5,360 nt of DNA from an uncultured Phycisphaerales bacterium (lineage in GTDB: Bacteria > Planctomycetota > Phycisphaerae > Phycisphaerales > SM1A02): contig CAMPIL010000256.1 in NCBI GenBank assembly GCA_946886375.1, positions 1-5,360 of the forward strand, written 5' to 3'. Made by a program: the position numbers and the translations under genes. How positions within the stretch are numbered: the stretch's first letter is position 1; each line of letters begins with the position of its first letter. This document shows, in pieces, positions 1 through 4,256 of the stretch. The notes under the pieces are model-generated. The model searched no databases, was not told the origin of the DNA, and saw only the letters and a program-made list of their open reading frames with translations.

Positions 1-927
1 GGCTTTCGCCGTGCCGAGCGCGCCATCAGCGCGCTCGCAGGCCGTCTGGGTTGCCCCGCTACGTCAGTTCTGATGAACTCGACGGGCGTAATCGGCGAGC
101 AGCTCCCGGAAGAGAAAATCATCGCGGCAATTCCGGAGGTGGTGGATGATGCAAAAGCCGACGGGCTCTCGCGCGCGGCACGCGCGATGATGACCACGGA
201 CACCAGGCCCAAGATGGTGCAGGTGCACGGGACGCATGAGGGCAGAACGTTCCGCGTCGCGGGAATCGCCAAGGGATCGGGCATGATTCATCCGAACATG
301 GCGACAATGATCGCGCTGCTGCTGACCGACGCGGCCATGGATCCGCCTTCGTTGGATCGCGCGATGCGCTGCAGCGTTGAGAGGAGCTTTCACCGCATCA
401 GCGTGGATGGCGACACATCTACCAATGACTCAGTGTTTGCGCTGGCATCGGGCAAGGCAGGGCAGGTTCCCGCCGAGGCAGTCGAGCAGGCGATGACCGC
501 CGCGGCACGCGAACTTGCGCTGATGATCGTGAAAGATGGGGAGGGCGCATCCAAATTGATCCATGTGCAGGTGAAGGAAGCGCGCACGCCCGCCGACGCT
601 CTGCGCGTGGCACAAACGGTGGCGGGTTCGATGCTGGTGCGCACCGCAGTCGCAGGCGGCGACCCGAATTGGGGCCGCATCATCGCCGCCGCGGGTCGAA
701 GCGGCGTTGAAATCGATCCTCAGCAGCTTGCCGTGTTCGCGAACGATGTTCCACTGTTCGCGAACGGCGCGCCTGTCGCAACTCCATTGTCGCAACAGCA
801 GCGCGCGTTTGCGCAGCCGCTGGTGGTGCTCGAATTGCGTTTGGGTCAAGGCGGCGCAGAAGATGAATTCTTCACCTGCGATCTGACCGAAGGCTACGTG
901 CGGATCAACAGTCACTACAAAACCTGA
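1..927 (+). CDS. argJ: Glutamate/ornithine N-acetyltransferase ArgJ, C-terminal part (5' end outside window)
   Basis: ArgJ transfers acetyl from N-acetylornithine to glutamate, recycling acetyl groups in cytoplasmic arginine synthesis; some members also use acetyl-CoA. The frame is open from base 1, so the true start lies upstream: 308 residues are visible against roughly 400 for the family. Visible signatures in order are the oxyanion-hole region NSTGVIG (visible residues 26-32), KGSGMIHPNMATM (91-103) containing the autocleavage site, SVDGDTSTNDS (134-144), GGDPNWGRI (219-227) and the C-terminal RINSHYKT. By family knowledge the precursor cuts itself before the Thr of the Ala-Thr pair, here Thr102 (bases 304-306), which becomes the N-terminal nucleophile of the beta chain. 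All these motifs look intact, so the enzyme is probably active. Whether it is mono- or bifunctional cannot be told from this sequence. The ATG at 73 is internal, inside the oxyanion-hole region, and is not the start. Confidence 0.96.
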   Translation, partial: GFRRAERAISALAGRLGCPATSVLMNSTGVIGEQLPEEKIIAAIPEVVDDAKADGLSRAARAMMTTDTRPKMVQVHGTHEGRTFRVAGIAKGSGMIHPNMATMIALLLTDAAMDPPSLDRAMRCSVERSFHRISVDGDTSTNDSVFALASGKAGQVPAEAVEQAMTAAARELALMIVKDGEGASKLIHVQVKEARTPADALRVAQTVAGSMLVRTAVAGGDPNWGRIIAAAGRSGVEIDPQQLAVFANDVPLFANGAPVATPLSQQQRAFAQPLVVLELRLGQGGAEDEFFTCDLTEGYVRINSHYKT

Positions 928-996
928 TCGCCAGCGCAGATGACCAACAGGAACACTGGTACGAGCGCGACCCCGTGCGCACGGTCTCAATACGCG

Positions 997-1036
997 CGAT
1001 GAAGCGCCTTGACCCTCGCCAGCGCGGCCTTCATCG
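997..1036 (+). terminator. Inverted repeat downstream of argJ, possible transcript end
   Basis: CGATGAAG (997-1004) is the exact reverse complement of CTTCATCG (1029-1036), giving an 8 bp stem. Inside it CGC (1005-1007) can pair with GCG (1022-1026 region), shortening the loop. It lies about 70 nt after the argJ stop codon. There is no T-run after it, so if it acts on argJ transcription it would be a Rho-assisted or 3'-end-stabilising structure rather than a classic intrinsic terminator. A perfect 12 bp palindrome, CCGTGCGCACGG (973-984), sits just before it. Confidence 0.3.
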
Positions 1037-1043
1037 GGGTGTT

Positions 1044-1139
1044 GCGACTTGTCATTCCCGCGCATTTGGGGGGGACCGCAATCCAGCGATTGGTGCGCGC
1101 CGACTGGGCTCCCGCCCCCGCAATGCGCGGCGAAGTCGC
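1044..1139. repeat. Large imperfect inverted repeat, REP/MITE-like
   Basis: Two exact arms nest around a common centre: GCGACTT (1044-1050) pairs with AAGTCGC (1133-1139), and CCGCGCATT (1058-1066) pairs with AATGCGCGG (1122-1130). Further in, a G-run (1068-1074) faces a C-rich stretch (about 1111-1119) and CCAG (1083-1086) faces CTGG (1104-1107). The whole can fold into one long bulged hairpin of about 96 nt. The left arm begins with GTCATTCCCGCG, which resembles the edges of intergenic palindromic repeats seen in many bacterial genomes. Assigning it to a REP or MITE family is inference; only one copy lies in the window. Confidence 0.55.
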
Positions 1140-1181
1140 GGCAGTGACATGTGCATTGACACCGCTCTGTTGGGGTCATGC

Positions 1182-1208
1182 GCATACAACGGATTATGAC
1201 GAAAAGTC
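1182..1208 (+). repeat. Direct repeat copy 1 (27 bp) of a three-copy intergenic family
   Basis: These 27 bases, starting GCATACAACG and ending GACGAAAAGTC, are identical to bases 1361-1387. The core ACAACGGATTATG (1186-1198) and the end CGAAAAGTC also recur at 1548-1570. The flanks on either side show no obvious conservation. The repeat lies between convergent genes, not in a coding region. No known element is recognised. Confidence 0.9.
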
Positions 1209-1252
1209 GTTTTTGCGTGCAGGGCGACAAGCGATCTCCGACAAGCCGGCGA

Positions 1253-1268
1253 GCGAGTCGTTACTCGC
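1253..1268. repeat. Small perfect hairpin between repeat copies 1 and 2
   Basis: GCGAGT (1253-1258) and ACTCGC (1263-1268) form a 6 bp stem with a CGTT loop. A second GCGAGT occurs at 1465-1470 in the next interval, near a weaker stem formed by AGCGA (1464-1468) and TCGCT (1478-1482). It is not followed by a T-run. Confidence 0.4.
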
Positions 1269-1360
1269 GAGTGACAAGGGAAAGCGTCGAGGCCGCAACA
1301 AACGCAACTGAACGGCACTCTGACGTCCCGGAGTTCACCGCGTGGAATGTGTGTGATTCT

Positions 1361-1387
1361 GCATACAACGGATTATGACGAAAAGTC
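1361..1387 (+). repeat. Direct repeat copy 2 (27 bp)
   Basis: Identical over all 27 bases to copy 1 and placed exactly 179 bp downstream of it in the same orientation. The sequence between the two copies is not obviously repeated in the next interval, apart from scattered short matches such as TCGCGA and GCGAGT. Confidence 0.9.
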
Positions 1388-1501
1388 AGTTGTGAGGGGA
1401 GCGATGATTAATGCATCCTCGCTGCGAGGGAGAGCCAACTCGAATGCGCAGTGGTGTCGCGATAGCGAGTGCTCGAATCGCTGAACTATCCATCCGCCAA
1501 A

Positions 1502-1525
1502 TTTGGTTTTTAGCCAAAAACCGAA
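1502..1525. repeat. A/T-rich hairpin downstream of rsmJ, possible terminator
   Basis: GGTTTTT (1505-1511) is the exact reverse complement of AAAAACC (1516-1522), with an AGCC loop. The stem extends to about 10 bp if one T-G pair is allowed (1502-1525). It overlaps the 10 bp palindrome CCAAATTTGG (1497-1506). Read along the rsmJ strand it lies about 105 nt after the stop codon. It has T-rich arms but no T-run after the stem, so a terminator role is uncertain. Confidence 0.35.
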
Positions 1526-1547
1526 AGAACCCACGGCGAACATTGAA

Positions 1548-1570
1548 ACAACGGATTATGGCGAAAAGTC
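1548..1570 (+). repeat. Direct repeat copy 3 (23 bp, one mismatch)
   Basis: Matches copies 1 and 2 over the 23 bases from ACAACGG to GAAAAGTC with one difference, A to G at base 1561 (GGCG in place of GACG). It lacks the GCAT prefix shared by the other two. It starts 183 bp after the matching point of copy 2 and lies 61 bp beyond the rsmJ stop codon when read along the rsmJ strand. Confidence 0.85.
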
Positions 1571-1631
1571 GAAGGCTGGGCCGCGTGCTGGACTGAGACG
1601 GCTGATGCGCGTTGCTGCGCCCTCGCTTTTC

Positions 1632-2519
1632 TCATGCGCGCGATTGTTGCGTCTGATGCGGGCCCGCCACGTACACGTCGTAGCGAACAAGTTTGCCGCC
1701 AAAACTCATCGTGGGATCGTCCGCGAGCGGCGATGCGTAAGTCGGCCGTTTCACAATGACGCGCTTGATGTGACGCCGCGCAATCGCGACCAGGTCAGCG
1801 GCGTCGGGGTCGTCGCCCACCGCCTTTCGCACAAGCCGAATGCTCTTTTTCGCCAACGCGGTACTTTTGCGCTTGGGTGGAAACATCGGGTCGATGTATG
1901 CCGCCTCAGGCGGAAACGTCCAGGCTTCAAGATTTCCTTCCGCCCACGATGATTCTCGACCCAACTCGTCGAACATCGCATGAGACGCCATCTGCTCGAT
2001 CAGTGATCCAGCGTCCGCGTTTACAATCGCCAATCGTCTGTCCAAAAACTCTTGCAACTCGGGCGCCGCGCGTGCCCGGCGCAAACCATCCTGGAGCAGC
2101 GCAAAGGCAATCGGCGATCGCTCCACGGCAAGCACGCGATAGCCCATGCAGGCCAGCAGCGCAGCGTCGTGGCCAAGGCCGGCCGTGGCGTCAAGCACTG
2201 TGCGCGTGCTCTTGCCGATGGCTTTCGCCAGTGGTTGCGAGCGGGACAGATGGCCTCGCCGCGCTGCCGCACTGGGATTCAGCGATGTGAAATCAACGCG
2301 CAACCCCCGGCCCGGTTTGCATTCAATATCGCGCAGTTCCAGTCCGTCATCGCGATACGCAAGAATCAGGTCATCTTTTGAGAGGCTTGCCGCACGGGCA
2401 TTCGGAATGAAGGACGTCTGCAGTCGCAATGCCATTTCACGCGCGGCATCGATCAACTCCTGCTGATCTGACTCCGAAGTTACAACAACGTGGGGCGCGT
2501 TGACCATTCGGCGAATCAC
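1632..2519 (-). CDS. rsmJ: 16S rRNA (guanine1516-N2)-methyltransferase RsmJ
   Basis: RsmJ is a cytoplasmic SAM-dependent enzyme that methylates N2 of G1516 (E. coli numbering) in 16S rRNA on the small ribosomal subunit. The 295-residue product has the SAM-binding motif I DATAGLGHDA (residues 110-119), the acidic Glu133 that would hold the ribose, the catalytic motif IV DPMFPPKRK (210-218) in place of the common DPPY, a following STALAKKSIR (219-228), and VIVKRP (254-259). This order and the DPMFP.K.KSxLxKK pattern are typical of the YhiQ/RsmJ family. It is somewhat longer than the roughly 250-residue E. coli enzyme, mainly at the N-terminus. The start taken is a GTG at 2519; an in-frame ATG at 2507 (residue 5) is equally possible, and neither has a clear ribosome binding site. 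It diverges from the Dabb lipoprotein gene with only 34 bp between starts, and nothing suggests an operon. Confidence 0.93.
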   Translation of the reverse strand: MIRRMVNAPHVVVTSESDQQELIDAAREMALRLQTSFIPNARAASLSKDDLILAYRDDGLELRDIECKPGRGLRVDFTSLNPSAAARRGHLSRSQPLAKAIGKSTRTVLDATAGLGHDAALLACMGYRVLAVERSPIAFALLQDGLRRARAAPELQEFLDRRLAIVNADAGSLIEQMASHAMFDELGRESSWAEGNLEAWTFPPEAAYIDPMFPPKRKSTALAKKSIRLVRKAVGDDPDAADLVAIARRHIKRVIVKRPTYASPLADDPTMSFGGKLVRYDVYVAGPHQTQQSRA

Positions 2520-2527
2520 TTTACATT
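2500..2527 (+). promoter_or_regulatory. Candidate sigma70-type promoter for the Dabb lipoprotein gene
   Basis: TTGACC (2500-2505) matches five of six consensus -35 bases and TACATT (2522-2527) matches four of six -10 bases, with a 16 bp spacer. It would start transcription about 20 nt before the ATG at 2554. It lies mostly inside the first codons of rsmJ, which is forced by the 34 bp gap between the two genes. This is a sequence match only, and planctomycete promoter rules are poorly known. Confidence 0.35.
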
Positions 2528-2539
2528 GTCTGAGTCACG

Positions 2540-2545
2540 AAGGAG
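2540..2545 (+). promoter_or_regulatory. Ribosome binding site fixing the Dabb gene start
   Basis: AAGGAG (2540-2545) lies 8 nt before the ATG at 2554. It favours that ATG over the upstream in-frame start at 2500. The choice is supported by the fact that translation from 2554 opens directly with a lipoprotein signal peptide. Confidence 0.75.
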
Positions 2546-2553
2546 ACAGTTTA

Positions 2554-2940
2554 ATGCGATATTCCCTGGTCTGGATGGCGCTGGTGACAATCGTGCTTGG
2601 CGGGTGCGCGGCTGAGAAAATGCCGCCGCGGCCGGCACGCATCAATCATCTGGCGTTTTTCAAACTTCAGAATCCATCTGACGCCCCGGAACTCATTGCC
2701 GATTGCGATCGCATGCTGGCGCGCATTCCGGGCGTTGTCTCCTATTACGCGGGCCGGCATCTGGACGCCGGGCGCAGCAACATCGATGGCGACTATGACG
2801 TGGGGTTCTACGTCGGCTTTGACAGCGAGGCCGATTACGCCGCGTATGTCAAACATCCAGATCACCTTGCCGCGGTGAACAAATGGAAGCCGCGCTGGCA
2901 GTGGATCAGAATTCATGACGTGATCGATCAGACGCCGTGA
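2554..2940 (+). CDS. Predicted lipoprotein with a stress-responsive alpha/beta barrel (Dabb) domain
   Basis: The 128-residue product begins with a lipoprotein signal: MR, then a hydrophobic stretch (residues 5-15) and lipobox Leu15-Gly-Gly-Cys18. After cleavage Cys18 would be lipidated, leaving about 111 residues; Ala at +2 does not suggest inner-membrane retention. Residues 29-124 fit the Dabb family (dimeric alpha/beta barrel): NHLAFFKL as the first strand, ARIPGVVSYYAGRHL (56-70), DYDVGFYVGFDSEADYAAYV (80-99), then HPDH (101-104) and a final WIRIHDVID strand. Characterised Dabb proteins are small dimers linked to stress or polyketide cyclisation; no substrate can be inferred here. An exported, lipidated Dabb protein is the odd point, since most are cytoplasmic. 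It has its own ribosome binding site and probable promoter, and lies 180 bp before the next gene, so it is likely transcribed alone. Confidence 0.85.
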   Translation: MRYSLVWMALVTIVLGGCAAEKMPPRPARINHLAFFKLQNPSDAPELIADCDRMLARIPGVVSYYAGRHLDAGRSNIDGDYDVGFYVGFDSEADYAAYVKHPDHLAAVNKWKPRWQWIRIHDVIDQTP

Positions 2941-3066
2941 CTGCGCCTGTGGTTCGGAAGGTCTGCGATCCGAATCCGCGATGCTGCTCAATGCCTCCGG
3001 GTGAAGCGTCCAATTTCAACATTCACCGCAACAGCAGTCGATGAAAAACTCGTAAGGTCGAACGCC

Positions 3067-3095
3067 CGCTGCGGCTGCCTGCCAACGCCGCAGCG
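3067..3095 (+). promoter_or_regulatory. Perfect 9 bp hairpin in the leader, just upstream of the ribosome binding site
   Basis: CGCTGCGGC (3067-3075) and GCCGCAGCG (3087-3095) are exact reverse complements, enclosing an 11 nt loop. The G+C-rich stem ends 10 nt before AGGAGG at 3106. Such a placement could stabilise the mRNA or affect translation initiation. No riboswitch family is recognised and there is no T-run to make it a terminator. Confidence 0.45.
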
Positions 3096-3105
3096 CTGCT
3101 GCTAG

Positions 3106-3111
3106 AGGAGG
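3106..3111 (+). promoter_or_regulatory. Strong ribosome binding site for the dockerin-lectin gene
   Basis: AGGAGG (3106-3111) is a full Shine-Dalgarno match with 9 nt to the ATG at 3121. It supports this start even though the resulting signal peptide has an unusually long n-region. Confidence 0.8.
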
Positions 3112-3120
3112 AAGATCACT

Positions 3121-4188
3121 ATGTCGTTGACGCAGTTCCATGATCGAACTGGCTCACGCCTGAAGGGAAATGTCATTCAATCGGCGCCCCGCTGGCTGGC
3201 GGCGCTCGCGGTGAGCGCAACCCTGTTCGCCGCGCCACGCACTTTCGCAAGTCTCGGCTGCGTTTCAGACGTTGACAACGATCACATGACCGATGTGAAC
3301 GATCTGCTCGCGGTGCTGGACAACTGGGGTTCGTGCCCGCCTGCTCCCGGCCTGTGTCCGTCGGACATATTGCCGAACGGAACCGTCAACGTGAGCGATC
3401 TGCTCGAAGTCATCAACGCCTGGGGAAATTGTCCCTGTCTACCGCAATTCGGCTGCGTCACAGCGAGTACGGTCTGGTGCGAGAATTTTGAACTGGGCAA
3501 CTACAGCCGCTGGACCGGCGGCTACGACTCAAGCGGTCCGTGCCGCACCTCCGGTTTTGCAACCGATCGGTTCGTCAGTCCCACCAAGTCGCACAAATCG
3601 CAGGTCACCTGCGCGATGAGTGAATCGCACCGTGGCTACGGCGGCTTGCGGTTCCAAGGCGACAACTGCCTCTCAAGTTTCACGAGTCCCTCCAGCGGCG
3701 GCATCAACGCGCCCAACGGCGTGATCGTGAGTTTCTGGATCTGGCTCAAGGTGCCTTACGACTTCAGCCCCACGAAGTGGCTCAGTCTCGGCACCGTTAC
3801 GAACGATTGCTCCAACAATTGGACCGATGTGATCACGCTGAACCTCGACGATCCCACGCGCCGCTTGAAGCCCGTGCACGTCAGCAGCGTCACCTATGCG
3901 CCGGGCGCGCCATCCGTGCCGCTGCAGCAATGGGTCAAGATCACCTGGTACATCAACTACAGCACCGGCACGCTGCACGCCTGGCAGAACGGCCAGAAGG
4001 TCGTGAGTGCGACGTTCTCGCGGCCGGTGCACACGCTGTGTCAATGGCACTGGGGCCTGTACGCCAGCGGCAACAACAACGACATCACGCTGTATGAGGA
4101 GGACATCCGTATCCTCAAGTTGTCGCAGCCGCTGACCAACTTCACCGTTGAGCCATGGTTCCCCGGCGTTTCGATTGGGTGCCCGTGA
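3121..4188 (+). CDS. Secreted protein with two GC-type dockerin repeats and a concanavalin-like beta-sandwich domain
   Basis: The 355-residue product is exported: a 24-residue basic n-region, hydrophobic core WLAALAVSATLFAA (25-38) and likely cleavage after TFA (41-43). Two dockerin-like repeats follow, residues 47-72 and 79-104. In repeat 1 Asp50, Asp52, Asp54, Asp58 and Asp61 sit at calcium-loop positions; repeat 2 keeps Asp82, Asn86, Asn90 and Asp93. Both end in WGxC. Residues 118-335 look like a beta-rich carbohydrate-active fold of the concanavalin/polysaccharide-lyase type: WCENFE (119-124), VIVSFWIWLKV (201-211), QWVKITWYINYSTGTLHAWQNG (270-291), HWGLYASGNNNDITLYEEDIRI (310-331). I infer glycan binding or cleavage but cannot name a catalytic residue. 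A dockerin before the catalytic or binding domain is less common than after it. The gene ends into a strong terminator and is probably transcribed alone. Confidence 0.75.
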   Translation: MSLTQFHDRTGSRLKGNVIQSAPRWLAALAVSATLFAAPRTFASLGCVSDVDNDHMTDVNDLLAVLDNWGSCPPAPGLCPSDILPNGTVNVSDLLEVINAWGNCPCLPQFGCVTASTVWCENFELGNYSRWTGGYDSSGPCRTSGFATDRFVSPTKSHKSQVTCAMSESHRGYGGLRFQGDNCLSSFTSPSSGGINAPNGVIVSFWIWLKVPYDFSPTKWLSLGTVTNDCSNNWTDVITLNLDDPTRRLKPVHVSSVTYAPGAPSVPLQQWVKITWYINYSTGTLHAWQNGQKVVSATFSRPVHTLCQWHWGLYASGNNNDITLYEEDIRILKLSQPLTNFTVEPWFPGVSIGCP

Positions 4189-4206
4189 GGCGATAAAAAG
4201 AGCAAT

Positions 4207-4243
4207 CATCGCGGCGTGGTGCGCACCACGCCGCGATGTTTTT
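4207..4243. terminator. Bidirectional intrinsic terminator, perfect 32 bp palindrome
   Basis: Bases 4207-4238 form a perfect palindrome: a 14 bp G+C-rich stem (4207-4220 with 4225-4238) around GCGC. On the plus strand five T follow at once (4239-4243), 18 nt after the stop of the dockerin-lectin gene. On the minus strand the same hairpin is followed, after six bases, by CTTTTT (4194-4199 region), so it can also end the convergent phosphoesterase transcript, whose stop is at 4257. Confidence 0.93.
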
Positions 4244-4256
4244 CACCGTCCGCAAC

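Larger units (their letters stand above)
928..1631. other. 704 bp intergenic region between argJ and rsmJ, no credible gene
   Basis: This gap separates two genes that both end into it (argJ on plus, rsmJ on minus), so it needs no gene promoter of its own. Short open frames exist on plus (for example 1009-1311 and 1411-1596), but they lack ribosome binding sites, recognisable motifs and plausible composition. What it does hold is structure: a 12 bp palindrome at 973-984, an inverted repeat at 997-1036, a large imperfect inverted repeat at 1044-1139, small hairpins at 1253-1268, 1417-1429 and 1502-1525, and three direct repeats described separately. It may be a home for repetitive elements or encode a structured RNA; neither can be shown here. 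Confidence 0.7.
2941..3120 (+). other. Leader region between the Dabb gene and the dockerin-lectin gene
   Basis: This 180 bp gap has no gene. Just after the Dabb stop, TTCGGA (2953-2958) and TCCGAA (2969-2974) form a weak 6 bp stem with no T-run. The main structure is the hairpin at 3067-3095, followed by the ribosome binding site at 3106-3111. I see no convincing promoter match, although one must lie here or further upstream. Confidence 0.5.

Noticed and set aside
430..1230. Long minus-strand open frame opposite argJ
   Set aside because: It is the shadow of argJ, which has strong motifs in its own frame; the product is Cys/His/Arg-rich and has no recognisable domain.
975..1378. Small plus-strand genes at 975-1199, 1009-1311 and 1178-1378
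   Set aside because: No ribosome binding site or recognisable motif. The shared AYNGL ending of two of them comes from the direct repeat, and they run through the inverted repeat.
1182..1570. CRISPR array from the three direct repeats
   Set aside because: Only three copies, with intervals of about 155-160 bp between them, far longer than CRISPR spacers, and no cas genes nearby.
1182..1570. Integron cassette array with attC sites
   Set aside because: The repeats lack paired inverted core sites of the GTTRRRY type, the intervals hold no credible coding regions, and no integrase is visible.
1411..1952. Plus-strand open frames at 1411-1596 and 1503-1952
   Set aside because: The first has no motif or ribosome binding site; the second is largely antisense to rsmJ, whose protein has clear family motifs.
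2500..2553. Longer N-terminus for the Dabb protein starting at 2500
   Set aside because: It would overlap rsmJ and bury the signal peptide; AAGGAG at 2540 points to the ATG at 2554.
3673..4209. Minus-strand frame of 178 residues opposite the dockerin-lectin gene
   Set aside because: Low-complexity Arg/Ala/Val-rich product antisense to a gene with signal peptide, dockerin repeats and ribosome binding site; it also runs into the terminator region.
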